From an uncultured Gammaproteobacteria bacterium (GTDB lineage Bacteria; Pseudomonadota; Gammaproteobacteria; Enterobacterales; Psychrobiaceae): a stretch of DNA of 64,000 nucleotides. Below, piece after piece: positions 56,285 to 64,000 of this stretch. Positions within the stretch are counted from its first letter, which is position 1; each line of letters starts with the position of its first letter. Below the pieces are notes generated by a model, which made no database searches, was not told where the DNA came from, and saw only the letters and a list, made by a program, of their open reading frames with translations. The position numbers were made by a program, and so were the translations under genes. The stretch lies in assembly GCA_913060565.1 (NCBI GenBank), contig CAJXRU010000001.1:1-64000 (forward strand). The letters run 5' to 3'.

Positions 56285-58528
56285 ATGTCACAGTCTGCAG
56301 ACACATTAACAAGTCGACAACGCAGCGATTTAGGAGCCAGCGATCCGTTGCGTGCTTTTAAAGATAAGCTTGCCCAATATAGTATTACTATGGGTGGGTT
56401 AATGGTGCTTATGACGTTGTTAATGATATTTGGCTACCTACTATATGTTGTAGAGCCAGTATTTCGCAATGCAAGTATCGAAATTCAACAGCAACAAAAA
56501 CTAGAAGCGAACACAAATGTTGTCGCCACTGGTAGTGATGAATTAAACGAAATTGCTTATTACTACACAGACAAAGGCCAGTTGCGTTTCTATCCCTTAG
56601 TTGAAACTAGTCCTGCAAAAAGCGTTGTTGAGTTGCCACTTGTTGCTTCTCAATCGATTTCTAGTATTGCGTCGTCGGGAAGTGACGTTGCTTTTGGCTT
56701 AAATGACGGCGGCTTAATGGTTTCTCAGCCTAGCTTCATGATGAGTTTTACTGACAAGGGTCGTGAAATTACGCCACAAGTGAGGTATCCACTGGGTGAA
56801 GAAAGTCTGACGATTGATGCACAAGGTCAACCTTTGACTCAATTGGCTTTTCAACGTGATGAAGAACAGGTGTCAGCTGTTGCATTGACGCAAGATCATC
56901 GTTTGCTGCTATCAACGCTAGTTGCTGAAGAAAACTTCATGACGGAAGAAATTGAATGGGTTAGTGAGACCAATCAATTACATGGCATTCCAACGAGCAT
57001 CAGTAAGTTACAAATTACCCCTGATCAACGTTTATTATTCGTATTGAGCAGTAATCAATTATATATCTACGATATTGTAGCTGGCGCTTTTGATGCGCCG
57101 CGTCAAGTCGTTGAAATTAATGAGCCAGGCGCGAAAGTGACAGACATTAGTTTAATGTCTGGTGGCAGTTCAATTTTGGTGGGTAACTCGAATGGCGTTA
57201 TCACCCAATGGTTTGAAACGAAATCTGACCGCGGTCGTCGATTAACAAAGATCCGTAATTTTACTGTTGAAGGTAGCGTTGAAAAGATCCAAGCTGAACC
57301 CTTTAGAAAAACTTTTGCAGTACTAAATGATAAAGGTGATCTACGCTTGTTTCACTCAACCAGTGAAGCTGACTTACTTGATGAACCATTAGTTAATAAA
57401 GCAACTGCACTACAATTTTCGCCGCGTAATAACGCGTTAATCTTTACCACTAAAGACAGCATTGACTTTTATAACCTTGAAAACGAACATCCAGAAGTTA
57501 CATGGAGCGCGTTATGGCAAGAGGTTTGGTATGAAGGTTATCCTGAAGCAGATTACGTATGGCAATCAACGTCAGCAAGTGATGATTTTGAACCTAAATT
57601 GTCATTAGTGCCAATTTCGTTTGGTACCATTAAAGCAGCACTCTATGCAATGTTATTCGCGGTTCCTATCGCCATCGCCGGTGCTATTTATACAGCTTAT
57701 TTCATGCCGCCTAATTTACGTAAAGTTGTTAAGCCAACCGTTGAAACAATGGAAGCGCTGCCAACGGTTATTTTAGGTTTTTTAGCGGGTTTGTGGCTTG
57801 CGCCGATTGTTGAAGAATACTTACCTTTTGTTTTCATGATTATTTTTGTCATTCCGGCAACGATAGTGTTGTTTGCGTTCATTCATCATAAGTTACCTAA
57901 AAAATGGCGTAATATTCTTAACGAAGAATACTCAACGCTGATGCTTATTCCGATTATTTTGTTGGCGTCGATGGCATGTTATGGCCTAAGCCCGATGATT
58001 GAAGAGGCATTAATGGGCGGCGATGCGCGTATGTTCATTAGTAATGAGTTAGGCATCGACTTTGACCAACGTAATGCGCTTATTGTTGGTATTGCGATGG
58101 GCTTTGCGGTTATCCCAACGATTTTCTCAATTACTGAAGATGCAATTTTCAGTGTTCCTCAACACTTAAGTAACGGCTCTCTTGCCTTAGGTGCTACGCG
58201 CTGGCAAACACTGGTTGGTGTGGTGCTATTAACAGCTTCGCCGGGTATTTTCTCCGCCGTTATGATGGGACTTGGCCGCGCAGTCGGCGAGACAATGATT
58301 GTATTGATGGCAACAGGTAACACACCAATCATGGATTGGAACATCTTTGAAGGTATGCGTACCTTGTCGGCGAACATTGCAGTAGAAATGCCAGAGTCAG
58401 AAGTTGGCTCCACTCATTATCGTGTGCTGTTCTTAGCAGCCTTCGTATTATTTATATTCACTTTCTTCTTTAACACCGTGGCAGAGGTTGTTCGTCAACG
58501 TCTGCGCGATAGATATGGTTCGCTGTAA
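56285..58528 (+). CDS. pstC: Phosphate transporter permease PstC with inserted propeller-like domain
   Basis: 747 residues from the ATG at 56285 (TTG at 56282 is in frame); E. coli PstC has 319. After a first membrane helix (about 38-58) there is an insert of roughly 380 residues containing at least six blade-like repeats (for example ISKLQITPDQRLLFVLSS, VTDISLMSGGSSILVGNSNG, ATALQFSPRNNALIFTT). This suggests a WD40-like beta-propeller, predicted periplasmic. From about residue 440 the standard permease follows, with EALPTVILGFLAGLW and the coupling loop GATRWQTLVGVVLL...GRAVGETMIVL. It overlaps pstA by one base. Confidence 0.93.
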   Translation: MSQSADTLTSRQRSDLGASDPLRAFKDKLAQYSITMGGLMVLMTLLMIFGYLLYVVEPVFRNASIEIQQQQKLEANTNVVATGSDELNEIAYYYTDKGQLRFYPLVETSPAKSVVELPLVASQSISSIASSGSDVAFGLNDGGLMVSQPSFMMSFTDKGREITPQVRYPLGEESLTIDAQGQPLTQLAFQRDEEQVSAVALTQDHRLLLSTLVAEENFMTEEIEWVSETNQLHGIPTSISKLQITPDQRLLFVLSSNQLYIYDIVAGAFDAPRQVVEINEPGAKVTDISLMSGGSSILVGNSNGVITQWFETKSDRGRRLTKIRNFTVEGSVEKIQAEPFRKTFAVLNDKGDLRLFHSTSEADLLDEPLVNKATALQFSPRNNALIFTTKDSIDFYNLENEHPEVTWSALWQEVWYEGYPEADYVWQSTSASDDFEPKLSLVPISFGTIKAALYAMLFAVPIAIAGAIYTAYFMPPNLRKVVKPTVETMEALPTVILGFLAGLWLAPIVEEYLPFVFMIIFVIPATIVLFAFIHHKLPKKWRNILNEEYSTLMLIPIILLASMACYGLSPMIEEALMGGDARMFISNELGIDFDQRNALIVGIAMGFAVIPTIFSITEDAIFSVPQHLSNGSLALGATRWQTLVGVVLLTASPGIFSAVMMGLGRAVGETMIVLMATGNTPIMDWNIFEGMRTLSANIAVEMPESEVGSTHYRVLFLAAFVLFIFTFFFNTVAEVVRQRLRDRYGSL

Positions 58529-60204
58529 TGACTATTGGAACTAATGTAATGAACTCTTGGAGAAAAAGCGGCTCGCCAATGATTTGGCTTACCTCAGGTG
58601 CGGTAAGCATTAGCTTAATTGCGGTTATTGGCTTGTTGATATTAATCGCTTGGCGTGGTCTGGTTTATTTTTGGCCAAGTACTATTTATCAATTTGATGT
58701 GGTTAATCCACAGGGCCAAGTTGAAACCGTTATTGGCGAAGTGTATGAAATCGATAGTATTCCAGCACAGCGTTTACGTGAGAATGGCCATAATATTCCA
58801 AGTGAAGTGACTGAGGTTGAGTCAAAACTTGTAAAGACGGGTAACCGTGAATTCGTTGAGCTGGATTTTCGTTGGTTATTGGGCCCAACAATCACCAAGC
58901 AACAAGCGTTGCCAAACCTTGCCGTTTTTGAGCGAAATAAAAATGGTAACTTTTACGGTTTTATTAACAGTGTAACGGTTGACGGTAAAAAGAAAACAGG
59001 TGAGATGGCGACACTAGTGGCGACGCTAGACGATGCCTTAGCACGTGTTGAAACATTGCAAGAGCAAGCTGATGAGCTGCAATCAAGTGAAATTAATAGC
59101 ATTAACTATAAGCTTGAAAAGATTCGCTTAAAACAGCGTCGTTATGAAATTGATAATGAGCTGACACCTGAACGTTTAGCTGATTTAGACGCGCAGCGTA
59201 AAACGCTTAATGATAAATATTTAGTTCACGAAGCCAAGCTATTTAAATTCCGTAATGAAATGACACGTGATTTTGTGACAGTCAAAGACATGCGCGGTGA
59301 GTTGGTAGACATTAACTTGAGCTATCTACTGAGCTTTAATCTACCAAACCAAATGGGTGTAATTACTAAGTTTGGTCATTGGTTGGTTAATATTGGCAGC
59401 TTCGTGATGGATGATCCTCGTGAAGCAAATACTGAAGGTGGCGTATTCCCAGCAATTTTCGGCACCATTTTTATGGTTATGCTGATGGCTGTTATCGTGA
59501 CGCCTTTTGGTGTTGTAGCTGCTATCTACCTACACGAGTACGCTAAAAAGAACGTGTTCACCAAGTTCATCCGCATTGCAGTAATCAATCTTGCAGGTGT
59601 ACCATCGGTGGTTTACGGCGTATTCGGTTTAGGATTCTTTGTTTACATACTCGGTGGCAGTATTGACGAATTGTTTTATCCTGAATCTTCACCGTCGCCT
59701 GTGTTTGGTAGTCCAGGTGTTATGTGGTCTGCATTGACGTTAGCTATTTTGACCTTACCTGTCGTTATCGTTTCGACGGAAGAAGGTTTATCACGGATCC
59801 CTATTTCGTTACGTCAAGGTAGCTTGGCCCTAGGTGCCACTAAAGCAGAAACATTGTGGAAGGTTATTATTCCAATGGCTAGCCCAGCAATAATGACTGG
59901 TTTGATTTTGGCTGTTGCTCGCGCAGCAGGTGAAGTTGCGCCATTGATGCTGGTGGGTGTGGTGAAAATGGCCCCGACCTTACCAGTTGATGGCAACTTC
60001 CCATTCTTCCATTTAGATAGAAAATTCATGCATCTAGGTTTCCATATCTATGATGTGGGCTTCCAAAGCCCGAACGTTGAAGCTGCAAGACCGTTAGTAT
60101 TTGCCTCTTCATTCTTATTAGTAACCGTAATTGTTGGTTTGAATATGGCGGCGATTCGCATTCGAAACTTATTACGTGAAAAATACCGTTCATTAGAACA
60201 CTAG
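58528..60204 (+). CDS. pstA: Phosphate transporter permease PstA with inserted coiled-coil domain
   Basis: 558 residues; E. coli PstA has 296. After the first helix (about 18-45) comes an insert of about 240 residues, starting beta-rich (VVNPQGQVETVIGEVYEI) and continuing as a coiled coil (about 165-250, YKLEKIRLKQRRYEIDNEL in part). The permease core then follows with PSVVYGVFGLGFFVYILGG and the coupling loop GATKAETLWKVIIPMASPAI...ARAAGEVAPLML. Start overlaps the pstC stop (TAATG). Confidence 0.94.
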   Translation: MTIGTNVMNSWRKSGSPMIWLTSGAVSISLIAVIGLLILIAWRGLVYFWPSTIYQFDVVNPQGQVETVIGEVYEIDSIPAQRLRENGHNIPSEVTEVESKLVKTGNREFVELDFRWLLGPTITKQQALPNLAVFERNKNGNFYGFINSVTVDGKKKTGEMATLVATLDDALARVETLQEQADELQSSEINSINYKLEKIRLKQRRYEIDNELTPERLADLDAQRKTLNDKYLVHEAKLFKFRNEMTRDFVTVKDMRGELVDINLSYLLSFNLPNQMGVITKFGHWLVNIGSFVMDDPREANTEGGVFPAIFGTIFMVMLMAVIVTPFGVVAAIYLHEYAKKNVFTKFIRIAVINLAGVPSVVYGVFGLGFFVYILGGSIDELFYPESSPSPVFGSPGVMWSALTLAILTLPVVIVSTEEGLSRIPISLRQGSLALGATKAETLWKVIIPMASPAIMTGLILAVARAAGEVAPLMLVGVVKMAPTLPVDGNFPFFHLDRKFMHLGFHIYDVGFQSPNVEAARPLVFASSFLLVTVIVGLNMAAIRIRNLLREKYRSLEH

Positions 60205-60236
60205 TGAATCAGAAAATTTAAGCAGGATAAAGTAAG

Positions 60237-61061
60237 ATGATTAATCTTGAACCAACAGATGCAGCCACACAAGATCAGGTGTTGGACTTAGCAAACTTAA
60301 CTGATGAGCAAACGGCATTTTCTATTGAAGACCTTGATTTGTTCTATGGCGATAAACAAGCCTTAAAAGGCGTTTCAATGCGCATTCCTAAAGGCCAAGT
60401 AACCGCATTTATCGGTCCGTCTGGCTGTGGTAAGTCAACGTTGTTACGTTGTATGAATCGTATGAATGACTTAATTGATAACTGTAATATCACCGGTGAA
60501 ATTAAGTTAGAACAACAAAATATTTTCGATCGCAATGTTGATGTTGCGACATTGCGCCGCCGTGTAGGCATGGTATTCCAACGTCCTAATCCATTCCCTA
60601 AATCAATTTATGAAAACGTGGTTTACGGCTTGCGTTTACAAGGTGTGAAAGATCGCCGTGTACTTGATAAAGCCGTTGAAGAATCACTACGCGGTGCCGC
60701 GTTGTGGGATGAAGTGAAAGATCGTTTGCATGATAACGCACTTGGTTTATCTGGTGGTCAGCAACAACGTTTAGTGATTGCTCGTGCTATTGCTATTGAG
60801 CCTGAGGTATTATTACTTGATGAGCCAACATCAGCACTAGACCCTATCTCAACCTTGGTTATCGAAGAGCTAATTACTGAGCTTAAAAACAAATTTACTG
60901 TCGTGATTGTAACGCATAACATGCAACAAGCGGCGCGTGTTTCTGATAACACGGCATTTATGTATATGGGTGAATTGATTGAATATAGTGATACCAATAC
61001 GCTGTTTACAACGCCTGCGAAAAAACAAACTGAAGATTACATCACCGGTCGATACGGTTAA
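60237..61061 (+). CDS. pstB: Phosphate transporter ATPase PstB
   Basis: 274 residues (E. coli 257; extra residues are an N-terminal tail). Walker A is [11 protein letters not shown], followed by the PstB-specific [11 protein letters not shown]-loop [17 protein letters not shown], signature LSGGQQQRL, Walker [13 protein letters not shown] and H-loop VTHNMQQA. It powers phosphate import through PstCA. It lies 32 bases after pstA and 12 before phoU. Confidence 0.98.
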   Translation: MINLEPTDAATQDQVLDLANLTDEQTAFSIEDLDLFYGDKQALKGVSMRIPKGQVTAFIGPSGCGKSTLLRCMNRMNDLIDNCNITGEIKLEQQNIFDRNVDVATLRRRVGMVFQRPNPFPKSIYENVVYGLRLQGVKDRRVLDKAVEESLRGAALWDEVKDRLHDNALGLSGGQQQRLVIARAIAIEPEVLLLDEPTSALDPISTLVIEELITELKNKFTVVIVTHNMQQAARVSDNTAFMYMGELIEYSDTNTLFTTPAKKQTEDYITGRYG

Positions 61062-61073
61062 TAGGAACTCAAG

Positions 61074-61778
61074 ATGGATAATGTAAATTTAAAACGTCAT
61101 ATTTCAGGACAATTTAACTCTGAGTTAGAAGGGATCCGTAACCATGTACTGTTAATGGGTGGCTTGGTTGAAAAACAATTGGGCGATGCAATCACTGCCA
61201 TTAGCACCATGGATGTGAGCCTAGCTGAAGATGTATTGAAAAACGATCGCAAAGTTAATACTTATGAAGTCGCGATTGATGAAGAATGTACGCGTATTAT
61301 TGCCAAGCGTCAGCCTGCGGCGGGTGATTTACGTTTAATCTTCGCTATTTCTAAAACGGTAACCGATTTAGAGCGTATTGGTGACAGCGCTAAAATGCTG
61401 GCTAAAGTGGCGCTTGAGAAGAAATCGTCCAACCAAGGCGGCTTATTAGTGAGTTTGGAAAATCTTGGACGCCAATGTGTCACCATGCTTCACGATGTGC
61501 TTGATTGTTTTGCTCGTATGGATGTGGATTCTGCCTTTGATGTGCATCGCACAGACAACTTAATCGATGCGCAATATGAAAGTTTGATGCGTGAATTAAT
61601 GACTTACATGATGGAAGATCCTCGTGCGATCCCAAGCATCATGGAAGTGATGTGGGCAGCACGTGCATTAGAGCGTGTTGGTGATAGAGCACAAAACATT
61701 GCTGAATACGTTATTTACTTTATTAAAGGTAAAGATATTCGTCATTTAGATGACGAAGAGATTGCTCAACTTCGCTAG
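61074..61778 (+). CDS. phoU: Phosphate signalling protein PhoU
   Basis: 234 residues, two PhoU three-helix bundles with metal-binding motifs (DEECTRIIAKRQP, DLERIGDSAKMLAKVAL and ALERVGDRAQNIAEYVIYF). It links PstB activity to inhibition of PhoR. It is the last gene of pstCAB-phoU, as in E. coli. Confidence 0.97.
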   Translation: MDNVNLKRHISGQFNSELEGIRNHVLLMGGLVEKQLGDAITAISTMDVSLAEDVLKNDRKVNTYEVAIDEECTRIIAKRQPAAGDLRLIFAISKTVTDLERIGDSAKMLAKVALEKKSSNQGGLLVSLENLGRQCVTMLHDVLDCFARMDVDSAFDVHRTDNLIDAQYESLMRELMTYMMEDPRAIPSIMEVMWAARALERVGDRAQNIAEYVIYFIKGKDIRHLDDEEIAQLR

Positions 61779-61794
61779 CCTTACCCTCCCATAA

Positions 61795-61826
61795 ATTGAG
61801 TGTCTATGGCAAAATAGACACTCAAT
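61795..61826 (+). terminator. Hairpin after phoU, probable terminator
   Basis: ATTGAGTGTCTAT pairs perfectly (13 bp) with ATAGACACTCAAT around GGCAAA. The following AATGCATTTT is only weakly U-rich, so termination may be partial and allow read-through to the histidine kinase. Confidence 0.65.
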
Positions 61827-61897
61827 AATGCATTTTCCCCAACTCTTTACTACGCTTAATGGCATCACAACACTGTGAGTTCAGGATGTAGGGGCGT

Positions 61898-63415
61898 ATG
61901 AATTTACTGGCAAAAATTTCGTGGATAAAAAATAAAAAGCCATTTTTTACATTGCTACTTATTATTGCTATCGCATTTTCTGCGATCACTCTTTATTTTA
62001 ATCAACTGCACAAAAAACTTATTGAGCACAGTGCCATTGAAAGCGCTCAAAGGTATGCGGAAGTATTAACTGAATTTCGCAGCATTTACACATCTCAAGT
62101 AGTATCTCGATTAGCAACCAGTAGCATTGACGTTAGCCATGATTACAATCTCAAGCATCATAGTATTCCATTACCAGCGACATTTACTATGTTGTTAGGG
62201 GAGTCGGTTAACAATCACCACAAGGACGTAGGAATCCGCCTTTATAGCCCTTACCCTTTTCCGTGGCGGAAAAATGGCGGAGGAATAGTAGATGATTTTG
62301 GGCGGCGCGTATGGAATGAGTTATCTATTAGCGACACTAAAATAGTGACTGAATTCGAAGACGTTAATGGTATACCGCATGTTCGTTTAGCAATGGCCGA
62401 TGTGATGGCTGATGATTGCGTTGATTGCCATAATAACCATCCACAATCACCTAAAACAGATTGGGAAGTTGGTGAGTTGAGAGGAATTCTCGAAGTCACT
62501 ATGCCAATGAATACTAGTGTCTTAATGGCCGATTCAATCGTATCGAGCATGGCTATTTTAGTGGCTGGTTTGCTGCTAATTGCATTATTTGGTGGCAGTT
62601 ATCTCATTCTTCTCCAGAGCAAGCACCAAATTGAAAAGATGAAAAATGATGAGCTGCTTAGCCAGTTCAAAGAATCACAGAAAATGGCGGAACTAGGGGG
62701 CATGGTGGCGTCAACAACTCATGAAGTCGCAACGCCATTGGGTAATATTAACTTAGCACTAGATCATCATTTATTAAGTACTGAGCAAATTAATTCAGCA
62801 GTACAAAATAATAAACTAAAACAGTCACAGCTTTCACAATATTTGGAAGACTCAATCAAAACAGTGAGTATGTGTTTATCCAATAATTCACGCGCTAGTA
62901 AACTCATTGCGAGTTTTAAACATATCGCAGTTAACCAGTGTAATAATAAGAAGTTAACCGTTAACTTAGCCAATTATGTTAGTGATATTTTACTCACCAA
63001 TAAACCAACGATAAAACAATATCAGCATGAAATAATAGTCAATATCGGACAGGAAATAGAGGTTAGTTGTTACGCTGGTGGATTAGCGCAAGTCATCACT
63101 AATTTGATTAATAATGCGCTGATCCATGCCTTTAAAGAAAAACATGGCGGCACCATTAATATTACCGCGTGGCAGGACGTTGATTTTTGGTTTGTTGAAG
63201 TAGCTGATAACGGCAAGGGACTATCGGAACCGATGCAAGACAAAGTATTTGAACCCTACTTTACAACTAGACTAGGCCAAGGCGGTTCAGGTTTAGGTCT
63301 ATCAATTTGCAAAGAGATCGTTGAACTTGAGCTGGGGGGAAATCTTACAATAAATAGTGAACTAGGGCAGGGCACTACATTTACGCTTTCAATAAAATCA
63401 TCAGTGAATGCCTAA
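61898..63415 (+). CDS. Histidine kinase with heme-binding Tll0287-like sensor domain
   Basis: 505 residues. The first helix is at about 13-33. A periplasmic DUF3365/Tll0287-like domain (about 40-205) carries a c-type heme motif DDCVDCHNNHP with Cys174, Cys177 and His178, followed by GELRGILEVTMPM, typical of the family. The second helix is at about 215-235. HisKA has the phospho-His near 275 in TTHEVATPLGN, and the HATPase has ADNGKGLS and GQGGSGLGLSICKEI. It is a likely redox or gas sensor. It has no linked response regulator and follows phoU by 120 bases. Confidence 0.9.
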   Translation: MNLLAKISWIKNKKPFFTLLLIIAIAFSAITLYFNQLHKKLIEHSAIESAQRYAEVLTEFRSIYTSQVVSRLATSSIDVSHDYNLKHHSIPLPATFTMLLGESVNNHHKDVGIRLYSPYPFPWRKNGGGIVDDFGRRVWNELSISDTKIVTEFEDVNGIPHVRLAMADVMADDCVDCHNNHPQSPKTDWEVGELRGILEVTMPMNTSVLMADSIVSSMAILVAGLLLIALFGGSYLILLQSKHQIEKMKNDELLSQFKESQKMAELGGMVASTTHEVATPLGNINLALDHHLLSTEQINSAVQNNKLKQSQLSQYLEDSIKTVSMCLSNNSRASKLIASFKHIAVNQCNNKKLTVNLANYVSDILLTNKPTIKQYQHEIIVNIGQEIEVSCYAGGLAQVITNLINNALIHAFKEKHGGTINITAWQDVDFWFVEVADNGKGLSEPMQDKVFEPYFTTRLGQGGSGLGLSICKEIVELELGGNLTINSELGQGTTFTLSIKSSVNA

Positions 63416-64000
63416 CGATTTTAGCCATCCATAGACGACTTTCGCTAATGTTTTCTCTTCACTATATGTTGGTTTTAAATGTTGACGATAACTTGTTTTT
63501 TTAGCTTTTAAGCTTAAGCGTTTGCGCATTTGCATTTCAATTTTTGAATTCGACAAATGATAAATATCTAATAGCGGCATTTTAATTTGTACCAGTTGTC
63601 TCGAGAGTTGTTCAATAGTTGCTGGATACATTTGTGGCTGATTATCATAAAGCGCGCTATTGGCATCAATGACAACAACAGCATTGAGCGGACGAAGATG
63701 CTGTTGAATTAAGGCATTAGATAAGTAGGCGACTTGTCGACCTTGTATAACTAGGATGATGTTCTTAGATTCTGCGGCGGCCATTTTATGGGCGCTATTG
63801 ATACGCTCGATTAGCGCTTTTGTATAAGGCGTCGCATCGACAGTGGAAGCCATTGTAGGGCTACTCATAGTCTCTTTGGAATCTACAGGTGTTTTTTCTT
63901 CGGCGTTCTCTGCTGTTGTTGCCGCGAATAGTTCTAAACTTGGCGCGTTAATCGTAATAGAAGAAAAGCCATAATTATTAATCGTTGTACGAAGAGGCTC
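63401..64000 (-). CDS. Probable DUF3530 family protein, partial (runs off the window)
   Basis: C-terminal 199 residues. The frame is open from base 64000 (EPLRTTINNYGFSSITINAP...) through the internal ATG at 63868, so the start lies outside the window. The C-terminal part (NIILVIQGRQVAYLSNAL, PLNAVVVIDA, IKMPLLDIYHLSNSKIEMQMRKR, SYRQHLKP) follows the pattern I remember for DUF3530, an alpha/beta-hydrolase-like family whose catalytic residues appear incomplete. It overlaps the end of the histidine kinase gene by 15 bases, converging. Confidence 0.62.
   Translation of the reverse strand, partial: EPLRTTINNYGFSSITINAPSLELFAATTAENAEEKTPVDSKETMSSPTMASTVDATPYTKALIERINSAHKMAAAESKNIILVIQGRQVAYLSNALIQQHLRPLNAVVVIDANSALYDNQPQMYPATIEQLSRQLVQIKMPLLDIYHLSNSKIEMQMRKRLSLKAKKTSYRQHLKPTYSEEKTLAKVVYGWLKSLGIH

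Overview
The window reads as one contig end from a marine gammaproteobacterium of the order Alteromonadales, most likely Colwelliaceae (Thalassotalea- or Colwellia-like). This is an inference from moderately AT-rich DNA, gene order shared with Shewanella, Vibrio and E. coli, a long-form L25, an IDH3-like NAD isocitrate dehydrogenase and many c-di-GMP proteins. No database search was possible. Bases 6-39 are an exact Illumina Nextera transposase adapter, so genuine sequence starts at about base 40 and the first gene is cut by the contig edge.

Bases 40-17,800 are conserved housekeeping DNA. After the C-terminal end of a cis/trans fatty acid isomerase come, on the minus strand, lolB-ispE-prs, a small unknown gene, and rplY-pth-ychF. 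Divergent from lolB runs hemA-prfA-prmC-(HD-GYP response regulator)-sirB2-sirB1-(DUF819 permease)-kdsA. This is the E. coli hemA-to-kdsA block with two genes inserted. It is followed by gcvA-DUF423-rlmM.

Bases 18,000-33,000 hold an unknown secreted protein with a triplicated Shine-Dalgarno leader, NAD-isocitrate dehydrogenase, ppnN-xni-(degenerate HD-GYP/HDOD protein), a diguanylate cyclase beside a TPR membrane protein with a pseudo-GGDEF domain, an M61 peptidase, rdgC and an orphan histidine kinase.

Bases 33,000-43,800 carry sbcD-sbcC, a porin, phoB-phoR, pstS and a REC-GGDEF regulator. Pho-box-like sites precede the porin, phoB and pstS. The rest of the phosphate system, pstC-pstA-pstB-phoU, lies 14 kb away at 56,285-61,778 behind another Pho-box-like site. 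PstC and PstA are both about twice the usual size. PstC carries an inserted beta-propeller-like domain and PstA a coiled-coil domain, both predicted periplasmic.

Bases 43,900-55,400 are an accessory stretch of small regulator/enzyme pairs: ArsR with hydrolase-monooxygenase, TetR with an Old Yellow Enzyme under three operator-like palindromes, a frameshifted cupin, a DUF1272 protein, a secreted SRPBCC protein, an AhpD-like protein with an AraC regulator, a second AraC with an EamA exporter, and an ABC exporter. The window ends with gcvR, the pst operon, a heme-domain histidine kinase and the C-terminal part of a probable DUF3530 protein that runs off the edge. I saw no rRNA, tRNA, CRISPR array, insertion sequence or prophage.
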